This document shows positions 48,556 through 62,000 of a DNA stretch of 64,000 nucleotides, in pieces; positions within the stretch are counted from its first letter, which is position 1; each line of letters begins with the position of its first letter. This DNA is from Tachypleus tridentatus (Eukaryota > Arthropoda > Merostomata > Xiphosura > Limulidae): assembly GCF_004210375.1 (NCBI RefSeq), contig NW_027467782.1, forward strand, positions 26,577,276-26,641,275, written 5' to 3'. The notes under the pieces are model-generated. The model was not told the DNA's origin. It saw only the letters and a program-made list of their open reading frames with translations, and ran no database searches. The translations under genes were made by a program, and so were the position numbers.

Positions 48556-51500
48556 TCACCTAGTGTGGCTTAGCTGAGGGATAAACGAACTATTCCTGGA
48601 AAATGGAGACGAGATGTTGTATGAAGCAAGCAATGTTCTTTCAAAGTCTTCAAGCAATTTAATTAAACTTTTTCTTCCTGCTTCATGAATCATCTCACGC
48701 ACCATGAAAAGTTTAGTTGGCATACCTACATTGAAGTTATTCAGATGACTAAAGACACCACTAAAATCTGAAAAAAAACCCACAAAGAAGCAAAACACAT
48801 TTAAATATTACACTTAACAAATAAAAAAATAAGTTTATCTCTAACATCTTGCATAAACAATCTTTTTATTTTATATTCTTTTTGTAATTTCAAACGTTAA
48901 CTGGTTTCCAACAGATTTAAAATTTAATAAAAAGAGTAAATATATCATTTAATCTCCCTAAGAGAACAATATATACTCTTCAAAAAAAGAAACGCAAAAG
49001 GCAAAATATGAGACAAATTGTTAAAAATGTTTATTCTGGGTAGTTCTGTATGACATGTGTGAAACTTTGCACATTTACTGCTGAACATCCAAAGTCTGCA
49101 AAGGCGAAGTCCACGGTCACTAGGTGAAGTTTAACGTCACTCAACGTCAATAACGAGTATGCCCCCTGTGAGCATCAATAACTGCTTGGCATCTCCTGCC
49201 CATGGAAGCGATGAGATGACGAATCACATCCTGTGGAATGGCTGTCCACTCAGCCTGCAAAGCTGCTGCAAGCTGAGGTAGAGTCTGCGGTTGAGATTGT
49301 CGCTGTCGCAGACATCGGTCCAACTCGTCCCAAAGATGTTCGATGGGGTTTAAATCTGGTGATCTGGAGGGCCAGGGAAGAACGTTGATGTTGTGGTGTC
49401 TCAAGAAGACAGTGGTGAGTCGGGCTGTGTGAGGACGGGCGTTGTCGTGTTGAAAAACGTCGCTGACGTTCACCATGATGGGTTGCACATAGGGCCTAAG
49501 AATCTCGTCGACGGTTGCATACGGTCTGATCGGAAATCCTACGCAGCCCTGGTATGGTTGAGGCAGTAGATGTCGCAGTGGTGGTCCTATCCCGAAGGTG
49601 ACGTAACCGGATGTTGTTGCGATCTTGTGCGGGCGTGGTCACACGAGGTCTGCCAGATCGTGGACGGTCACGAGTTGATCCATGTTGTTGGTGACGATTC
49701 CATAGCCTTGTGATGGTGCTTGGGTGAACATTCACAGCTCTGGCAACATCTGATCGATATTCGCCTGCTTCCAAGTGACCAATGGCGTTGTTGCATTGTG
49801 CTTCAGTCAGTCTTGGCGTAACTATATTGTGTGTCGGTGGCTTAACACTGAGCTATGGAAACCGAGAACCCGTCACTTTTATAGGGATTTTGCACATGTT
49901 GCACTTGCAGAACATGCGGATCTCTCAAACAAATTTATTGGACATGCATGCGTTTTGGCAAAAAATCCGATGTTTTCCTCTGTTTTCAAAGTGCACAACT
50001 TTTATTGACATTTTGGTCTGACAATCAGTACCTTAACACGTGTAACATCACATACTCTGAGCTTGTAACATTATTACATATATTTCTCTTAAAAATAACA
50101 AAATATCCCTTTTGCGTTTCTTGTTTTGAAGAGTATATATAAATTTCAGAAATGTGTAAAACAAATTAAATCATTGAGGTCATAAATATTTAGAATTCTT
50201 AGAGGTCAATTAACAGATCAATATTGATTAGAATAATCAATTTTACATACGATTTACAATTTTTATTTTTCTATATCTAAAATAGTCATTCACTGATATT
50301 TTTCAATAACAAAATATGTACCTCTTCCAGGTTTTCTAACTTCTTTGAACAACTTAGCTCTTAACAGAGAATTTTTCTCAGCAGTTTTGCTATCATAATA
50401 GTTATGAACATTCCCATTCCTTTGACATACTGGGATCTCCTCATTTTCTTTAATACTCATTAGATCGATATGATTTGTAACATAGTTTCTCAGTACTGTC
50501 GGTGACTCCTGTGAGACAACAACTTCTTCATCTACAAATACTTTAGTAAAGGAAAAAGTAATATTTACATATAGAAAACCAAAAACATTTTTTTATTCAA
50601 ACAGATATTAAAATCACTAATGACCACCATAAATGTTGGGACAAAAAACATTGAAACTTGCTATATCAGTAAGGCTGAAACTGCATGCACTTGAATAATG
50701 ACAGAAAAAAAAATTTCCTCAAAAACCTCCCCCAAAATGGGGAAAAAAAAGTAGAAAAACAAAAGAAAAGTAGCTCCAAGACTTTCTCTACAAGTGTTTC
50801 ATTGAACTAGACAGTTACCGCACACTTCACTCTGTTTGTGAATACTCTGCTTAAATGACAATTTTGTCAGACTTTTTTTTTTAAGAAATTGGATTTTCAA
50901 AAACTGGTTCAACAATTTTAGAGTAAAAAATCTATATCTGTTGATCTTTTACTTTTACTAAACAATTTTCAAATCTGTTAGATATTTTAAAAAATAATAT
51001 TTGAAAACGTAAGCTCTCAACTGTTTGTATTTTTAAGTTTGATGAACTTCATTTAACAACAGAAATATCAAAAGGTTTTTAATAATACATGATACATCTA
51101 TGTATCACAGTTTTTCTTCAAAACGTTTCAATATTATATATATATATATTTCTCTGATATGAATATACATGATACATGTTGTAATTCAAAACTGTACATC
51201 ATAGAAAGATAAAATTAAAACCTGACAGTCACAGCCTCCATTAGGCTACCAATAACTTTGGAAATGCCTTGTCACATTAATTCTTTAAGAACCTAATTTT
51301 ATCTCCTCTTTACTTATCTTGACATTAATTATACAATTACATAATTTTTGAAATTTTCTGTAACAGTAACTAACTGTTAAAAAAAAGTGTAGCCATGGAA
51401 AGATATGTTATACTGGTCACATGAGAATTAGCTGCGTTTGGTTTGTTTTGAATTTTGTGCAAAGCTACATGAGGACTACCTGTGTTAGCTGTTCCTAATT

Positions 51501-54500
51501 TAGGAGTGTAAGACTAGAGAAAAGACAGCTAGTCATCACCATCCAATATCAAATGTTGGCCTACTCTTTTACTAATGAATAGTGGGATTGACCATACCAT
51601 TATAATGCCCCCACAGCTGAAAGGGTAAGCATTTTTGGTGTGACAGGGTTTCAAACCTATAACCCTCAGATTACAAGTTGAGTGCCTTAACCACTGGCCA
51701 TACTTAGTAATGCAAAGAGTTTAAAAATATACAAAAATATTCTTGTACAGAAGTGGTAAACAAATCTCTATGGATTAGTGCTTATAGAGGAAGGGTCATG
51801 ATTTACACTAATAAGTAGCATTTAGATGTTTACACAATAGTGTTATACTTTTCATTTTCAAATAAACTAATTTAATTATTGCTGAAGCTATTTTAAAAGG
51901 TAAGCATCATTAGTTGTTCAAATCACAAAGTTATAAAATAATTGATATAAATAAGAGAAAGACAAGGAAAGCAATTCCTAGGAAATTATAGTTTTAAAGC
52001 AAACAAACTTATGGTTTGGTCCAAAAGGGTTATTAAAATATTTATTTCATTTGTAATCTTCCTAAAAACAGGATAAAGAAATTAACCTGAACCAACTTTG
52101 ACATTAGTAAATATGGTAACCTTATAAATGTCAAATAACGTGTGCATCATTCAAGTATTAAAAGCTACAATATAGTGCACATAAAGGGTATTGATTATAA
52201 TATAAAGTACATGTGAACAATAATATTTAAGTTATTTACCACAAGTAATAATGATAGTTTTAGATTTTCCAACAGAGAAATGTCAAATTTGAATGATCTA
52301 CAGGAAAAAGCACTTTTATATATAGGTTATATATATTTATAAAAAATACTTGAATGAAATGGGTAAACTATGACATTCCACTACATTAAGAATTTCATTT
52401 TACAGTATTCTGTTTACTATTTATTTCACACTTTTTTAACAATGAAAATAAATTAAACACATGGATAATATATATCACATAATGAACCTTCTACACATTT
52501 CATAAATATGATACTGCTGTTATTTTGTATTTTAACTGGAAGTGAGAACCTAACTGAAAAGATACTGTTACTATTATTAAAACATTTTGAAAAATGTAAA
52601 CAGTTAATGCAAAATTATTTAAGACATTTCTATTCTAAAATATATTTTTCAAAACAATAAAATCAAACTTGACTACCTTGTTTAATCTCTTGTTTTGATC
52701 TGAAGTTTTCTTTTCATGGGCATCAATGACAGGACTAGCAAAATAATTTCCATACTGCAGTGGTGAAGGACTTTTGGTCGCTTAAAACAAAATCTTTAGG
52801 TAGAGGTCCTGGTTTTCTTTTTGGTTTTGGGGCACCAAGTACTCCATCAGTTAGTCGCTTGATTCCTCTAGCTTGTGGGCTTCCACCTCCAACTAGGTCA
52901 ATGTCAGCTTCATCAACCATCATACGCTATCAAATAAGAATAACTTTACTGTATGAAATTCTACTTACATTAATATAAGCTTCAATAATTTTTCATTTGC
53001 ATGTTTTTTTTTCTTATAGCAAAGCCACATTAGGCTATCTGCTGAGTCCACTGAGGGGAATCAAACCCTGATTTGAGCATTATAAATCTGTAGGACTTAC
53101 TGCTGTGCCAGCAGAGGACTTTTCATAGCAAATGAAAGTCAGCAAAACACTGATGAAACATCATTGATCATTACATGCTAAGACAAAAATGCTTGGTGAT
53201 CACCAATGATTATCATAAACCATAAAATTAAAACAGGAATTATATGTACATGAAGCCTAAAATCTCAACAACAACAAAAAAAAAACACACTTTCCTGTCA
53301 CCTGACTGATCCTATGCAAAATGACTAATTATAAAGTTGTTCCAATGCCCCACAAATTAATTTCTCAACTGACAACAATGAAAATTCCTCTTTCAATAAT
53401 CTTTTAATTTCATTAAATTATTGCATTAATGTACCACCATAATGTGCAGGGTGAAGGTCTGATTTGTTAGCTGGTGTACCGTGTCAACACTATCAGTGAA
53501 TCAAAGCTGAGCTTCCATCCAGACAGTGTCATACATTTAATTGTGGTGGCTAAAATGTTGGCTGTTGTCTTTAAACAGCCACAGGCTAAAAGAAATGAGA
53601 ATATTTATAAATATGATAAAATATGTAAGTCATTAAAAGCATGAAAGCTAATAAGCGTGATTAACAATGATACCCTGTCAGAGAGAAATGCAATAAATAT
53701 AACCTATATATATCATCAATAACAGAAATACCAATAAGTATGAACAATTATTTACTACCACAGCACAAAAACATGAAAGACCATTTCATGCTATAAGAGG
53801 TGAAAAACAATAAACAACCATCATGTTTAATTTCCAAGATCATTTTGAAACGGATTTTCAACATAATAGTTTTGAGCAGCTTCACATTTATAGCATATCA
53901 CCTTTTCAATTTTGAAAGGATTTCCAAACATATGTTGTCGGACAGGAGTTGACTCAACTTCTCTTAATGGCGTTGGCATTCTTTTTAAATATTCCTGATA
54001 ATTCCCCATTTGTCCAACAGGCAAACTGTGTAGTTGATCTGTAAAAATATAAAGCAGTTTAATCTGGCTCAAAGTTGCCCAATGTGGCTTTGCTATGAGA
54101 AAAACACACACTAGCTCAAAGTTATTACACCTATAATTAACAGAATATTAATATTTTTAATACATAACTGACTTGACACATACAAAAAAACTCTGGAACA
54201 AGAAACACTTGAATGAGATCAAAAGAAATAAATATTACTCTTACAAATTAAAGTTATTGGAAGATATTTTTGCTCTGAGATTTACAAAAATTAAGCACCC
54301 AGCACAGTTGCTGTAAACATAAAAAATTGAACAAAAAGTACCAAATGGTTTAATGAGTCACTTTCAGTCACTCAACTTCTTAGCAGACATTTAGATTTCA
54401 AACACTCACATACATACTTCTTAATAAAATGTATTAACACTCCTACGAAAAGTGGGGCCTAATAGGCCCCACTTTTCGTAGGAGTGTTAAGCAATTATTA

Positions 54501-57500
54501 AAGACCCACTGGTGCAAACAGTTAATTTTATTGAACACTATACTACAGTAAGAGTATTTGAAATTTTTCCTTTATACTGCTCACACAATATGCAAATTAA
54601 AATGCAAAGTTTATGTTGAAGTAAACAAAACATACCTGCATCTTGTAATGTCAAACGTGATAATGTAGTCTGAAGGAAATTTCCTCTCATTCGTGTAATT
54701 TGGTCAAGCAGACTTATCCGGAGATGTCAAATGGATTCCTATAACTTTCAGTTTTAAATGGATTCCTATAACTTTCAGTTTTCATTTCCTTATCTTTTAC
54801 AGCCAAATTAAAATCAGTGAAATCATTGAGTTCTGAAATCAGACTGGAGAATCTACTTGCTAGACAAGGATTTGATGTTAAGCAAAGATCAGATAGCTTT
54901 TGTATATGCGAACTAGGACGATGGATTCCAAGACTGATCCGGACACTATCTGTGCTGACTTGTTTGTTTGATCCAACCATTAACAATATTTTTTCATATT
55001 CTGATTTGGCCTGTTGAAAATATGTTTAATAATGAAACTTGCAATGAGTTTTTTTCCCTAATTTACTTCCCTTACTTCTTTACAGATTAATTACAACTGA
55101 ACTTAAATGATATGATTAACATTCATAGTACAAATAAACTGTACCTATGACGACACAGTATATATTAATGTGATCAGGCATATGTTGTAATGAGTTAAAC
55201 ACGACAAAGTTATGAAAAATTATAACTCAAGACTACAGTTACATTCATTGTATATATAAGCGAATTTCAATGTTGACCTTCTTTGGTGGAAAAAACAGTT
55301 TAAAATTTAGAAAGAGCAAGTTGTTTAGTTTTAATAACTATAATATTTTCTATGTGAATATCAACATCTAACAAGTATGCCACTAAGGTTTAAACTGACC
55401 AACAAGAAGGTCCAGGTGTTTTTCTTCTATAAATTTAAAAGTAGAGATTTTAAGAAACATTCAGATAACAAAGACCAATCCTCAAACTGTTTGGAGGTAG
55501 TATGTTTTTGTCATTATTTTATATGTTCTGTTTTATGGTTAATTATTAATATTACATTTAATCAATTCTATTATATGTTTTAAGTTTTATTAAAGATGTG
55601 GTGATACAGCAATACAAGTATTGTTTTGTGAAGCTGTGATATGGTTATATCGATAAGTTGTTCTGATACAGGTTATGCATCTATAAAAAATTTGGCAAGC
55701 TTTTAGTAAACGTTATAATTCTTTTGTACAGAGAAAATCTGAACTTCTAACAAAGTATTTTTGTTAATGGCACTTGAAATTCTTTTAGAAAAAATCAAAG
55801 TAAATAAATCCAAGATTTTTTTCCAGCTATATTTTTGTGTTGCAGCAATAATAAGCATGGGGTGAACATATACTCAATTAGATTTTATTTAGATCTCTAC
55901 CAGTCTACCCTCAAGTTCTAATTCTTTAAGCAAGGATTAAAGTACCTTAATCTACAAGACCTTGGGCAAGATCAAATACATCAATCGAAGTACAAAACTG
56001 TAATTAGATCTGGAATCAGTCAAGAGGTGACAGAGCTATTAACCACTATGACACAGCTGGAATGTTAAAGCAACACCAAGCATTTTGAAAGTCTTTAAAA
56101 TAGTTTTTTCTTGGTATCTTGACCCATAGAAACTTTATTATCTATTAGAAGGGCTTATTCTCTAAATATTCTGGACTAGAATGAATACAACATTTTTATA
56201 TATATACTCTCTTCCTATATCCAGTCGTGAAAACGTTTAGTATCAAGTCTCTCTCTCTCTCTCTTTTTTTTTTTTTTGGTACAAGTTTTAAGTTGTTTCT
56301 GGTTTCCTGCACTCAGGAATTACAGAAATATTAAATGTTTCCCAGTAAAGAAGTTATCTTGGGATGCATTCTACTGGTGTATTATAATAAAGAAGTTTTA
56401 TCCTTTCTTGGACATCTTCTGGTATTATTGTGTGTGTTGTCCTTTGACACTACTCTATCATTGATCACTTCTGACACCATCTTATTGCAGATTAACTTTA
56501 TGATGATGCCATATTTGCATCTTACTTTTCCTTCAGTGCTAGTTAATTCTATCAGGAATTAAACCATTTAAATATAACAATTTCTTGTTTATTATTATAT
56601 CAATGATATATAAGAATATTAGAATTAAATTAATTTTGGTTCTTACTGGCAGTATGTTTTCCTATGCTTCTTTGTCTGTTTATTCTTTTCCTCTTGCATA
56701 TTCCAGTCTGTTTTCATTTTCATTGAGTGCTTTGTCTCTCATGAATCTTTCTATCAGGTCATCCATTAAATATCCAATTTTAGGTTCAGAAAAAGAGAAA
56801 GGATTTCAAATACTTTTAATGTTATTTAATCACTACTCTATGTTCCATTATTATTAATTACTTTCTGCCAATGATTCACAAGCTTCTGAATGCCACTTCT
56901 ATAAAATTCTTGGGGTTTGAAGGAAAAAATTGTAGAGAGGGTAGTTTTGACATCTTCATGTGTTCCAAGCTCTTTTCCATCAAGATAGTTCTGCAAACTT
57001 CGAAATAGATGGTAATCAGATGGGGCAAGATCTGGAGAATAAGGAGGATCTGGAAGTTTTTCCCAAGTCTAGCTCTTCAATCCTTACAGATGTGATCCTT
57101 GCTGTATGGGAACATGCATTACCCTAGTGTAATGCAACACCTCTAAGATTGATCAAAGCAGGCCTCTTTTTTTCAGTGCAACATTCAAGCACTCTGTTGA
57201 CAACAGAAGTTTGATGTAATCATATTATTGAGTAGCAGCAATGCAAAGTGGATCACATCAACAATATCCCACCAAATGCTTAACAAGACTTTCCTGGAAT
57301 GTAGTTTCTACTGCACTACTGCCTTTTAAACTCATAAAGCATTATATGCCCAATGTGCTCCTCAGACACATCCATCTTCATAAGGGTTTATTTGATTAAT
57401 GAACTAAAAAAGTGGAGTTGGGTTAGTTTTATTATTTGTCTGAACATTTTTATACATGTCCTACTACATATTTTAATCATTAAAGCAATCTACAAAGACA

Positions 57501-59038
57501 GAAATGATGATGCACTTTCTGTATTAAATTTTCAGACATTACTTATGGGATGGCCTTATACAAATCATGCCAAACATAACTGTTTTCCTTATATCCGATT
57601 AAAACATTTCATATTCACCCAAGTTCTTGTAGCTTCCAAGTCCACTGAGTGTGGAAAGGAGACCACTTCTCCAATAATTCTCTTACCACTCAGTGCTGAA
57701 ATTTCATCCCAACAGGTTCTTACATCAAACTTCATAGCAAAGTTTTTTTTTTTTTTTTTTTTATCTTCAAGGCTACCTTTTGATGAGTTGCACTAAAAAA
57801 AAAATTAATATTTTCTAGGTTGCCTTCACTGGGAATCTGACAATAAAGAATTTGGATTATCTTTTAAGATGTTTTCTGTTGGTACATAGCACTAAATGCA
57901 TCATACTACTTCATGAAATTCCTTCTTCTGTTACACTGCAATGAAGTTTTAATACGGAGTATCTTTTTTTTCTTCTTCTACTACAAAGAAACTTTAGTAT
58001 TTTCTAGTGCGCATACTTTTCATTTATCTAACACTAAGTAATAACTCCAAACATACCTCCTCCTTCTCATATTCTGCACTAAATTTTATTCATTTTTTGG
58101 CATGCTCTTATTTAACTGATACCTTATAATAAATGACTTCAAAATCCTTTACCACTTTTATTTTCCTGCCATTTTGCTCACACACAACAAAATGTTTCAA
58201 CATTGCCTAGCAAGCTATTCCTTCCAATACTTTACATTAAAAGAATTAGTAATCATTCTAGTATCATTCTTTTCCATGTATCAAACACTAACAAACTTTT
58301 TTAAGGAATTCATAGAACACATAACATATGAGTGTACTCTTATGAGTTTTGTCTTTTAAGATTCCTCCCATATACTTTTGAAGCAAATTATTATTAATAC
58401 ATAGTAAGTTTAGAGAAAGAAAGTAAGTTACCTGATTTTCAAGTCTCTTCAGGTAATTAAGAATACTGTAACTAAGACAGTTTTCCATGTTTTCTGGAAC
58501 CAAGCTAGGGGCTCCCATTCGTTGCAATGCCCTCTTTAGTGGCTAAGAATAATTTAACCAATAAACACAGATTTGTTTATTGAAAACACCAAAACACAAA
58601 AACATATTAGAAAACACCAGCAAATGTAATCAACTGACTGCAATAAATATATTAAATAAACCAATTTATTAAGTTTCTAATATTGCAAAGCAAAAAGTTT
58701 ATTCTTAAAACATGCACTGGACCTGTTCCTTAATTTCAAAATGCAGAATGCTGAAATGGTTTGATATTTTAAAGCAATTTATGAACCTTTTGCAAAGCAA
58801 TATTAGAAAAAACAAAGGAAAAAAAGAACAGTAAAGTGCAATAAAAACTAATAATGAAAGAAAAGAACTGCAAATATTAATTACTTAAAATAAATGAAAA
58901 GAAACATTAGCATAGTCCCAATAAGCAGAGAAACATAACTTACAGCTGTATAATAAAGTGGCATGTCTTTTAAATAGCTTTCAAAATTCTGTTTCCATTC
59001 CTTTGGAGCCTTACATCTGTGAACCTTGAAAAATTCAT
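48556..59038 (-). CDS. INTS6: Integrator complex subunit 6 homologue, C-terminal exons
   Basis: Exons (minus): 59038-58944, 58542-58432, 55010-54636, 54038-53902, 52926-52677, 50540-50322 and 48767-48556. The first reads FFKVHRCKAPKEW, then LKDMPLYY. The second has MGAPSLVPENMENCLSYSIL. The fourth has VGQMGNYQEYLKRMPTPLRE and FGNPFK, and the fifth MMVDEAD. The sixth ends LFKEVRKPGR; the last holds the C-terminal helical INTS6 domain and stops after SHTR. This follows human INTS6 order closely as I recall it. INTS6 belongs to the nuclear Integrator complex, which cleaves nascent snRNA and promoter-proximal RNA and recruits PP2A. The N-terminal VWA exons are not in the window. Breaks at 52,775 and 54,720 are cured by one homopolymer base. 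The phase between 52,677 and 50,540 does not match, so a small exon or another indel is missed. Confidence 0.88.
48767..50322 (-). other. INTS6 last intron, hosting a Tc1 element
   Basis: GTACAT donor at 50,321 and a TTTTTTTTCAG acceptor at 48,768. The split codon gives Asp, continuing PGR-DFSGVF. The Tc1 copy at 48,970-50,139 fills most of it. Confidence 0.8.
48970..50139 (-). mobile_element. Tc1-like element, internally deleted, with matching TIRs
   Basis: Terminal repeats: TACTCTTCAAAAAAAGAAACG at left and, on the minus strand from the right, TACTCTTCAAAACAAGAAACG; both then read CAAAAG. TA-rich flanks fit a TA target. Inside, the minus strand has the paired helix-turn-helix region (49,774-49,496; VNVHPSTITRLWNRHQQHG, RDRPRSGRPRVT) fused out of frame to the catalytic C-terminus (49,488-49,147). 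The latter has FQHDNARPHTARL and SRSPDLNPIEHLWDELDR. About 100 residues with the first catalytic Asp are gone, so it can move only with help. Confidence 0.9.
51430..51712 (-). repeat. tRNA-derived SINE (family A)
   Basis: Minus-strand head at 51,712: GGCCAGTGGTTAAGGCACTC (A box), then GGTTTGAAACCC (B box), body with GGGGGCATTATAATGG, and a tail near 51,440 (CAAAACAAACC). Sits in an INTS6 intron. Better preserved than the copy at 612-857. Confidence 0.85.
53000..53118 (-). repeat. tRNA-derived SINE (family B)
   Basis: The minus strand reads GCTGGCACAGCAGTAAG (A-box region), then GGGTTTGATTCCCCTCAG (B box), then GGCTTTGCTATAAGAAAA. Lies in the INTS6 intron next to exon 52926-52677. Confidence 0.8.
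54075..54110 (+). repeat. short tail fragment of SINE family B
   Basis: CCAATGTGGCTTTGCTATGA followed by GAAAAACACACAC matches the tail of the 53,000-53,118 element in the opposite orientation. Confidence 0.55.
54434..54490. repeat. perfect 57-bp palindrome ending in TTAA (piggyBac-like micro-element?)
   Basis: The arms TTAACACTCCTACGAAAA... (28 nt, 54434-54461) and their exact complement (54463-54490) are separated by a single A. The outer four bases on each side are TTAA, the piggyBac target site. The core is GGGGCCTA-A-TAGGCCCC. Located in the INTS6 intron between exons 55010-54636 and 54038-53902. Confidence 0.9.
54731..54782 (-). repeat. 27-bp in-frame tandem duplication in an INTS6 exon
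   Basis: ATGGATTCCTATAACTTTCAG... repeats with a 27-base period, giving the peptide TESYRNPF twice in a row on the minus strand. Human INTS6 has a single related segment (TFRNAYDIP, from memory). Confidence 0.85.
55011..58431 (-). other. INTS6 intron with mariner remnant
   Basis: Intron of 3.4 kb between exons 58542-58432 and 55010-54636 (GTAACT donor, CAACAG acceptor). It contains a (TC)n/poly-T stretch at 56,251-56,278, the mariner fragment and a poly-T run near 57,743-57,762. Confidence 0.7.
56838..57350 (-). mobile_element. mariner transposase remnant (C-terminal half)
   Basis: The minus strand reads SPDLAPSDYHLFRSLQNYL, then GIQKLVNHWQKVI and a stop at 56,838. Upstream in other frames are SHTARI (from an NA-x-SHTA motif) and a WWDIVDVIHF string. 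SPDLAPSDYHLF is a mariner signature with the third catalytic Asp. Several breaks; terminal repeats not found. Confidence 0.8.
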
Positions 59039-62000
59039 CTAAGAAATTAGAAAAAAAAAATTTTAGCTTAACATTTCAACATCTAGTCTTGCAAATCAAA
59101 TAATATAATTAAAAAAAATGAAATAACTAAGGAAGATCTTTAAATCCAAATTCAGCATTTCTTTGAAATAATTTTAATACAAGCTTATGAAAACAAACAT
59201 TTAACTTGGAAATGCAGACATTAACTCTATCACCCACAAGACTTTTATTAGAAAACATACCTGTAGAAAGGAAGTCAATAGCAGTTATTGCATGTAATTC
59301 ATTAATCAAAATACATAATTTCACATTATGCATATTCATGGTTCTTAACAAAACAAACCGTTAAGAAAGAAAATTTGATTTACCAATAAAAAAATTATGG
59401 TGATAATAAGGTGACTGTTTTGTGGCGCTAAATAATTTGACAAAGTTGTTTACCAAACTAATGGAGAAGAGCATATGATGTTACTACTATAGAATAATTC
59501 AGTTTGTTTGTTATATATCCAAAACAAATATGTCTGTAGTAATATTACACAGTAGTATAATTTGTTTGTCATTGTATAAACAGACTTTTCATCCTCTACT
59601 TACATCAGACAGTTATAGCTGGCAGCTGATTTTTACTTAATATTAAACCCATTTACGTGCTGCATATCTGAAAGCCAGTGTTCAGTTTATTTTGAAATAA
59701 ATCTTGCACATCTCTTGCTTTTAAAAAATGTTTGGTAGGATAGTCCACAAATGGGAAAAGAACTTTTAAAGATTTTTAAAAATGGGAATAATGTTTGACA
59801 TGTTTCTCTAATAATTTGACACTGAAAGAAGTTAGTTGTGCTTAACTTTTATGAAACATTTAAAATTGTGCCTTTTACTTGTCATATAAGTATTCTACTG
59901 GTTGAATTGTAATTGACTAATTAGATAAAATAATTACTAGCTATGTTGTAAAGTGCATTTTAGGCTCATAATGAATGATACATCATCAGGTTATTATGGG
60001 GTATAATTTTCAACAGTTTTTGTACTTTACATTAAATAAACCCCACTATCTGGTAGATGGTGTAGTTAAATACTTTTCCTTTGCAAAGAGGTTTTAGTGG
60101 AATAGTCCATTTCAGTTAATAATAAGGTAATATAATTTACTGTGTTTGTGTGAATAATACATACTTCATGAAAAATATGTTAAGATCCATTTTTTTATAA
60201 TTACAGTCATTAAGTGTTGATTTTTTTTAATATCATTAATGCTTTTTCATTTATAAATTTGACTGCTCATTAAGGGGTTCTTTTTTTTTTGTCTCTTACA
60301 CTATACTGTTTCTGCTTCTGTTTGTTTAATTTATTTGTTACATGAAATAGAAATACCAATTTTGAAGGTCCCAAACTTGTAGATGTTTACAGCACTAGAA
60401 CTACTAGTAACCTTTGTTAATGAAGAAGAATTTTTGTAACATTACTCCTGTTACTGATTGTAAACAGAAGGCTTAGTACTCGTGATTTGCATATTATTTT
60501 ATGTTAGTACAAATACAATACTACATCATGCAGTTGTTGTTTTTTAATTCATGGAATACCTATCATGTATCATATTAGATACTGAAGAGATTCAGAGAAA
60601 TAAAAAGGGTACAAAACAATATAAAATTCTAGCAAAAGATAGCCATGTTTAGATAGTGAGTAAAAACTTTCATGTTTTGTTTTTTTTTGTTGTGAAAAAA
60701 AGTCAGAGTGGCCTTTAACTAATATAAAACAATTTGTTTATGATAGTGCAAGTTCCCTTGCACAGGCCTTCAACAGTTACAAAGATTAGTGATAAGGGTT
60801 AAAATTTTCTTGACCATCAGTTGTCTTAAGGGTTCAAAATATTTGTAAGCTAATAACCATCATGAAGGGTGGAAATTTCTGTAAGGTATCAGCCCTGTGT
60901 TTCTTAAATGTTTTCATAAAACTCGTAGTTGTTTAAAATCCATTTTGTCAGGTTGAACTTCAGTGTTCACATCATGATTCAATCTGCTTACTCTTGAATG
61001 TTCGCCATTTAGTTGTTTCTTGTCCCAGCCTTTTGTATTACTTTGTTTTGACCATAGGCAATTTTTTTTCAGAATTGTATGTTACTGTGGACATGAATAA
61101 TTAGTGTAAATATGTTTATATTGCTTTGATGTTTTGAACTATGAAGTGCCTCTTTATGTTTAGTTTTACACTTCTGGAAACAGCTAAAACCATTTAACTC
61201 AATTGGGATTTTAACACTCGTTAAAAGGTTATAAAATTTGATAATATTGTCATGCTTTTGCTTTTGTGTTAATGATAAATATTGATCAGAGAAACTAACT
61301 TTAAAACATAATATTTATAAGTATATTTCAAATAAAACAAGTCAAAACTATTTGTGTGTGTGTGTGTGTTTGGAAAATATTTTATTAATCATTATAAACT
61401 TATAACTGCTACAAAGAAACTGTATAACATACTTATTTTTCTGGTTGTGTTAGATGTTGATATTTTCAGTTTGAAGAAATAAAGTTTTGTGGAATGTTTT
61501 TTGTTTAGTAACTAAGAAAGATATTTATCTGCACAGTACGTTGTAATTTTTTTTGTTTGTGAGGTACATTTTATTTCCACAGAATAGTTTATTGTAACTA
61601 TCTGTCCATACCTTTATTGCTGAGTTTTTGGGAGATAGTTTTAAGTGCCTTTTGTGTGCAAACCAAACAATTTCCATAAAATCAGTTTATAAATTTTGGT
61701 AAATTTATCCTATTTAATAATACCATTTTTTTGCTTGAGTTGTATATAGAGCTATATTTATATGTTTATGTACACAGTATATTTATTATTTGTTTTGGTT
61801 TCTGAAAACATTGGATGGATGATTGGATAGAATACATTAAAAGTTAATTGTATACTTTGTGTTGATTTGTTAGCTGGTGTTTATTTTCAATGTTTTAAAC
61901 AGTAATTTGTTTGTATTTACCAGTACTATATTATATGAAACTATATTGTTTTATCCAATAACAAACAAGCATTCTTCAATAAGATGTTTTTCTGTTCTCA

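Noticed and set aside
59127-59351. Minus-strand frame ending before a GTATGT, in phase with INTS6 exon 59038-58944
   Set aside because: INTS6 should read NYPVLLPLL-like sequence before FFKVH. This frame gives AITAIDFLST, which does not match, so I treat it as intron.
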